From Erythrobacter sp. JK5 (GTDB lineage: Bacteria > Pseudomonadota > Alphaproteobacteria > Sphingomonadales > Sphingomonadaceae), in NCBI RefSeq assembly GCF_018205975.1, contig NZ_CP073577.1:2480001-2544000 (forward strand): a stretch of DNA of 64,000 bases, written 5' to 3'. This document shows, piece by piece, positions 60,561 through 64,000 of the stretch. The first letter of the stretch is position 1, and the number at the start of each line of letters is the position of its first letter. The notes beneath the pieces are model-generated. The model was given only the letters and a program-made list of their open reading frames with translations, was not told where the DNA came from and did no database searches. Both the position numbers and the translations under genes were made by a program.

Positions 60561-61605
60561 GGCGGGCAAGCGCCCATTCGGCGGCGTCCCTGACCACCGG
60601 GTCCGGATCGCCTAGCAGCGATTCGACCGACCCGACCAATCCCGCATCGCCACTGTTCCCGGCGGCGTAGAGGCAATTGCGCACGAACCGGTCGCGCCCG
60701 ATCCGCTTGATCGGCGATCCCGAGAATACGCGGCGGAACCCGGCATCGTCGAGCGCCAGCAGTTCGGCGAGGCGCGGCGCGACCAGTTCCGCGCGCGGCA
60801 GGAATTCGCGCGCGGCGTGCGCTTCCTGCGCAAACTTGTTCCACGGGCACACCGCCAGGCAATCGTCGCAGCCGTAGATGCGGTTGCCCAGCGCGGCGCG
60901 GAACTCCTCCGCCACCGGTCCCTTGTGCTCGATCGTGAGGTAGGAGATGCAGCGCCGCGCATCGAGCTGGTAGGCGGCGGGGAAAGCATCGGTCGGGCAG
61001 GCATCGAGACACGCCCGGCACGATCCGCACTGGTCGCGGTGCGGCTGCGAGGGCGCGAGCTCGAGCGTGGTGTAGATCGCCCCGAGAAACAGCCAGCTGC
61101 CGTGTTCGGGGCTGACGAGATTGGTGTGTTTGCCCTGCCAGCCGATCCCGGCCGCCTCGCCCAGCGGCTTTTCCATCACCGGCGCTGTGTCGACGAACAC
61201 CTTCACCTCGGCCTCGGGCTGCTCCGCCACAAGCCATCGGGCGAGCGCCTTCAGCCGCCTCTTCACCACATCGTGATAGTCCTTGCCCTGCGCGTAGACC
61301 GAAATCCGCGCCCGCTCGCCATCACCGTCCAGCGCCAGCGGATCGTGCGCCGGGGCGTAGCTCATGCCCAGCGCGATCACACTTCGCGCGTCGGGCCACA
61401 GTCCTTGCGGCGAGCGACGGTGCTCAAGCCGCGTTGCCATCCACTCCATCGTGCCATGGTGGCCTTCGCCAAGCCATTCTTCGAGCCGCTCGGAACGAAC
61501 CGGGTCCTCCGCTGCACTGGCAATCCCGAACGCCGCGAAACCCAGATCGTGCGCCTTCGCCTCCAGCCGTCCGGCGAGGTTAAGGGTCACCGACTCGTTA
61601 ACCAC
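60544..61605 (-). CDS. queG: Epoxyqueuosine reductase
   Basis: A 353-residue protein that makes queuosine in tRNA by reducing epoxyqueuosine, using cobalamin and iron-sulfur clusters. It has the N-terminal domain with [11 protein letters not shown], the conserved Asp in [11 protein letters not shown], and [12 protein letters not shown]. Two 4Fe-4S ligand sets follow: [12 protein letters not shown] and [16 protein letters not shown]-terminal HEAT-like repeat ([21 protein letters not shown]) is typical. Length is normal. It is divergent from the ABC transporter genes. Confidence 0.95.
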   Translation of the reverse strand: MVNESVTLNLAGRLEAKAHDLGFAAFGIASAAEDPVRSERLEEWLGEGHHGTMEWMATRLEHRRSPQGLWPDARSVIALGMSYAPAHDPLALDGDGERARISVYAQGKDYHDVVKRRLKALARWLVAEQPEAEVKVFVDTAPVMEKPLGEAAGIGWQGKHTNLVSPEHGSWLFLGAIYTTLELAPSQPHRDQCGSCRACLDACPTDAFPAAYQLDARRCISYLTIEHKGPVAEEFRAALGNRIYGCDDCLAVCPWNKFAQEAHAAREFLPRAELVAPRLAELLALDDAGFRRVFSGSPIKRIGRDRFVRNCLYAAGNSGDAGLVGSVESLLGDPDPVVRDAAEWALARLRSAP

Positions 61606-61675
61606 GCTTGGGGTTGCTCCCGTTCAACTTCGCGCGTTAACCACCGCGCTCATGCATATGGCGATAGGCGAACAC

Positions 61676-62650
61676 ATGTCGGCGAGCAATCGGGCCGCGC
61701 TTCCCCCCGATCACCGTCCGCTCGCGATCGAGGCGCGCGGACTGGTCAAGAGTTTCGACGGAATCCGCGCGGTCGACGGGATCGATCTCGCCGTGCCCGA
61801 AGGCGCGATCTACGGCGTGCTCGGCCCCAATGGCGCGGGCAAGACCACCACGCTGCGGATGCTGCTCGGCATCATCGACCCGGACGAGGGCGTGCGCCGG
61901 GTGTTCGGGCATGACCGCCCGCACGATATCGGGCGGCTGATCGGCTATCTGCCCGAGGAGCGCGGGCTGTATCCCGCGATGAAGGCGATCGAGGCGATCG
62001 CGTTCATGGGCGCGCTGCGCGGACTGCCGCTGGCCGAAGGGCGCATTCGCGGGCGCGAATTGCTCGAACGCCACGATCTCGGTCACGCCGCAGACCGTCA
62101 GATCCGCCAGCTTTCGAAAGGCATGGCGCAGACCGTCCAGCTGCTCGGCACACTGGTGCACCGGCCCCGGCTGGTCGTGCTGGACGAGCCGTTTTCGGGG
62201 CTCGACGCGATCAACCAGGGCAAGCTCGAACGGATGATCCGCGCCCTCGCCGAAGACGGCGTAACCGTCATCTTCTCGACGCACGTGATTCACCATGCCG
62301 AGCGCCTGTGCGAAGGCGTCGCGATCATCGCCGGGGGCAAGGTCCCCTATGCCGGCAGCGTCGAGGCCGCGCGCGACCGCATCCCGGCGCAGGTGCGGCT
62401 CGAAACCCGTGCGCGCGAAGGCGCATGGACCGCCGCGCTGCCCCAAGACACGCGGCGCGAAGGCGATTTCTTCTATTTTCCGCTTCCTGAAACCGGGGTC
62501 GAGCCGCTGCTCAAGCACTTGATCGAGGGCGAAGCGGGCATCCTGTCGCTGTCGATCGAGCGTGCCGGGCTGCACGACGCCTTCGTCGCGATCGCGGGTG
62601 AGGCCGCCGCACGCCAGCTCGAAGCGGATCAGGCGGGAGACGCCCGATGA
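61676..62650 (+). CDS. ABC-2 transporter ATP-binding protein
   Basis: A 324-residue ATPase. Walker A is GVLGPNGAGKTTTLRM, the signature is RQLSKGMAQTVQLLG, and Walker B is PRLVVLDEPFSGLDAINQG. A C-terminal accessory domain of about 80 residues follows. I chose the ATG at 61676, which has AGGCGA close upstream, over those at 61652 and 61658. It overlaps the permease by four bases. The family fits a NatA-like exporter. Confidence 0.92.
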   Translation: MSASNRAALPPDHRPLAIEARGLVKSFDGIRAVDGIDLAVPEGAIYGVLGPNGAGKTTTLRMLLGIIDPDEGVRRVFGHDRPHDIGRLIGYLPEERGLYPAMKAIEAIAFMGALRGLPLAEGRIRGRELLERHDLGHAADRQIRQLSKGMAQTVQLLGTLVHRPRLVVLDEPFSGLDAINQGKLERMIRALAEDGVTVIFSTHVIHHAERLCEGVAIIAGGKVPYAGSVEAARDRIPAQVRLETRAREGAWTAALPQDTRREGDFFYFPLPETGVEPLLKHLIEGEAGILSLSIERAGLHDAFVAIAGEAAARQLEADQAGDAR

Positions 62651-63933
62651 GCGCGGTCGAAACCAATCCGCGCCTCTCGCGGCTCGAAGCCGCGTGGGTG
62701 ATCGCCCGGCGCGACTTCATTGCGGTGCTGTTCAGCCGCGCGTTCCTGTTCTTCCTGATCGGCCCGCTGTTTCCGGTACTTGTCGGCGGGCTTGCGGGCA
62801 GTATCGGCAAGCAGACCTCGGCCGAAGCCGTCAGCATCGAGGTCGGGCTCGCCATGAGCGCGCAGGACAACGCCGCCATGCTCGCCGCACGCAACAATCT
62901 GGCGGAACAGTTCGGTCGCGGTCTTCCGGAAATGCGCGCAGTGCCGGAAGCGCAGAGCGAAGCCGATTTCGATCCCCGGGCATTTCTGGAGCAACGGCGT
63001 GGCAACTATGTCGCCATCGTCACGGGCACGCCGCAAGCACCGCAACTGGTCGGCACCCAGGCGCAGGTCGATCGCTGGAAGGGTTCGGTCGGGCTGATCG
63101 CCGCCACGGTTTCGCAGTCGGTGCCGGCGCGCTTCCCCGAAGTGGCGCAGATCACTGTCGCCGCCAGCGCCGCGGCGGACCGCACGAGCCGCATCCGCAC
63201 CGCGCAGGCGGCGCAAATGGTCCTGTTCCTGCTGACCATGCTGCTCGGCGGAATGGTGCTGTCGAACCTCGCCGAGGAAAAGGGCAACAAGATTATCGAG
63301 ATCCTTGCTGCCGCGGTTCCGATGGATGCGGTGTTCATGGGCAAGCTGTTCGCCATGCTGGGGGTATCGTTCGTCGGCATTGCGGTCTGGGGCATGGTCG
63401 GCTGGGGCTTCTGGTCGCTCGCCGAAGATGCAATCGTGACCGTAACCCAGACTAATTTCAGCGAACTGCCCGGACCTGCCGTGGGTTGGCCGATGTTCGT
63501 CGCACTAGGCATCGTGTATTTCTCGATGGCGTATCTGCTGCTGGGATCGCTGTTCCTCACGATCGGATCGATGGCGAGTTCGGTGCGCGAGGTGCAGACC
63601 CTCTCGATGCCGGTTACGATGATGCAGCTGATGGTGTTCTTCCTCGCCATGGCAACCGTCACCGACACCGGGTCGGGCATGGAGCTGTTCGCCGCGATCT
63701 TCCCGCTTTCCTCTCCGTTCGCGATGCTCGCGCGCGCGGCCCTGCAGGAAACGCTCTGGATCCATGCCGCCGCGCTCGCCTGGCAGGCGGCGGCGGTGGT
63801 GCTCCTCGTCAAGGGAGGCTCGCTGCTGTTCCGCAAGCGGGTGATGAAATCGGGCGGCGCCGGTCGCGCGAAAAAGCGCCGCTGGACCCGCTCATCCGCC
63901 GGCCGCGATGCCGAGGTTCAGCCGGCCGAATAG
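62647..63933 (+). CDS. ABC-2 transporter permease
   Basis: A 428-residue permease of the NatB type. One helix lies near the N-terminus (about 30-50), then a large extracytoplasmic region (about 55-190), then five or six helices from about 195 to 400. Conserved segments are NLAEEKGNKIIEILAAAVPM and SMASSVREVQTLSMPVTM. It pairs with the overlapping ATPase gene and would export an ion, lipid or peptide; substrate unknown. Confidence 0.92.
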   Translation: MSAVETNPRLSRLEAAWVIARRDFIAVLFSRAFLFFLIGPLFPVLVGGLAGSIGKQTSAEAVSIEVGLAMSAQDNAAMLAARNNLAEQFGRGLPEMRAVPEAQSEADFDPRAFLEQRRGNYVAIVTGTPQAPQLVGTQAQVDRWKGSVGLIAATVSQSVPARFPEVAQITVAASAAADRTSRIRTAQAAQMVLFLLTMLLGGMVLSNLAEEKGNKIIEILAAAVPMDAVFMGKLFAMLGVSFVGIAVWGMVGWGFWSLAEDAIVTVTQTNFSELPGPAVGWPMFVALGIVYFSMAYLLLGSLFLTIGSMASSVREVQTLSMPVTMMQLMVFFLAMATVTDTGSGMELFAAIFPLSSPFAMLARAALQETLWIHAAALAWQAAAVVLLVKGGSLLFRKRVMKSGGAGRAKKRRWTRSSAGRDAEVQPAE

Positions 63934-63952
63934 GTCGCAAATTGCAACCGAC

Positions 63953-64000
63953 TGTTGACATGGATGTCAGTTAGGGCAGGATGCGAATCGAGGGAGTGGT
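63953..64000 (+). promoter_or_regulatory. Promoter and palindromic operator ahead of the next gene
   Basis: TGACATGGATGTCA (63956-63969) is a perfect 6-bp inverted repeat with a two-base centre, and its left arm forms part of TTGACA (63955-63960). GAGGGAG follows at 63991-63997 and looks like a ribosome binding site for a gene beyond the window. Palindromes over a -35 box are typical of TetR-family operators; the regulator is not visible here. Confidence 0.45.

Overview
This 64 kb window is a high-GC chromosomal segment of an alphaproteobacterium, most likely order Sphingomonadales and probably Erythrobacteraceae. That placement is inferred from gene content: a 1,575-residue NAD-glutamate dehydrogenase, an rnd-lptC-lptA block, exosortase-A-associated polysaccharide genes, PHB genes, DUF3576/DUF4126/DUF4259/DUF455 proteins, and dispersed short palindromic repeats. 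No rRNA, tRNA, insertion sequence, prophage or CRISPR array was seen. Almost all of it is dense housekeeping sequence with many 1-4 bp gene overlaps.

Layout. 1-3.5 kb: end of a PHB depolymerase, a DUF4126 membrane protein, thiolase and MaoC hydratase. 3.6-7.7 kb: an exosortase-A-associated O-ligase and glycosyltransferase, transcribed divergently, then an unknown membrane protein. 8.0-14.2 kb: glutamate synthase gltB (frameshifted as given) and gltD. 14.4-17.7 kb: OprB-type porin, lipoprotein, an ATPase remnant, a DksA-type protein and ung. 17.8-19.7 kb: rnd-lptC-lptA. 19.7-25.8 kb (minus): sugar transferase, holA, lptE, leuS and a DUF3576 lipoprotein. 26-34.9 kb: a short secreted beta-strand protein, phaB, a PilZ protein, a membrane-anchored LuxR-type regulator, a ribbon-helix-helix protein, murA, galU, DUF4259, and a flotillin/YqiJ pair. 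35-40.3 kb: cytochrome P450 with an acyl-CoA ligase, an M23 peptidase, a DUF455 protein and bcp (frameshifted). 40.3-46.7 kb: glnE, M28 peptidase, agmatine deiminase and a TauE exporter. 46.7-54.2 kb: thrS with a threonine leader peptide, a membrane protein plus XRE regulator, phoD (frameshifted), alpha/beta hydrolase, TPR protein and LLM oxidoreductase. 54.5-64 kb: NAD-GDH, ferredoxin reductase, queG and an ABC-2 exporter pair.

Themes. Nitrogen and glutamate flow recurs (gltBD, glnE, NAD-GDH). So does envelope biogenesis (lptC, lptA, lptE, murA, galU, exosortase-A polysaccharide genes, M23 peptidase) and PHB/fatty-acid metabolism (phaZ, phaB, thiolase, MaoC, acyl-CoA ligase).

The observations most worth a second look are: (i) an unlisted 23-codon leader peptide with eight consecutive Thr codons upstream of thrS, followed by mutually exclusive RNA pairings; (ii) three independent single-base deletions that break gltB, bcp and phoD, two of them in G/C runs, which looks like assembly error; (iii) a membrane protein/XRE module behind a perfect 11-bp inverted repeat; and (iv) five convergent gene pairs whose stop codons interlock through CTAG or TTAA. 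I saw no clearly novel defence or mobile system here.
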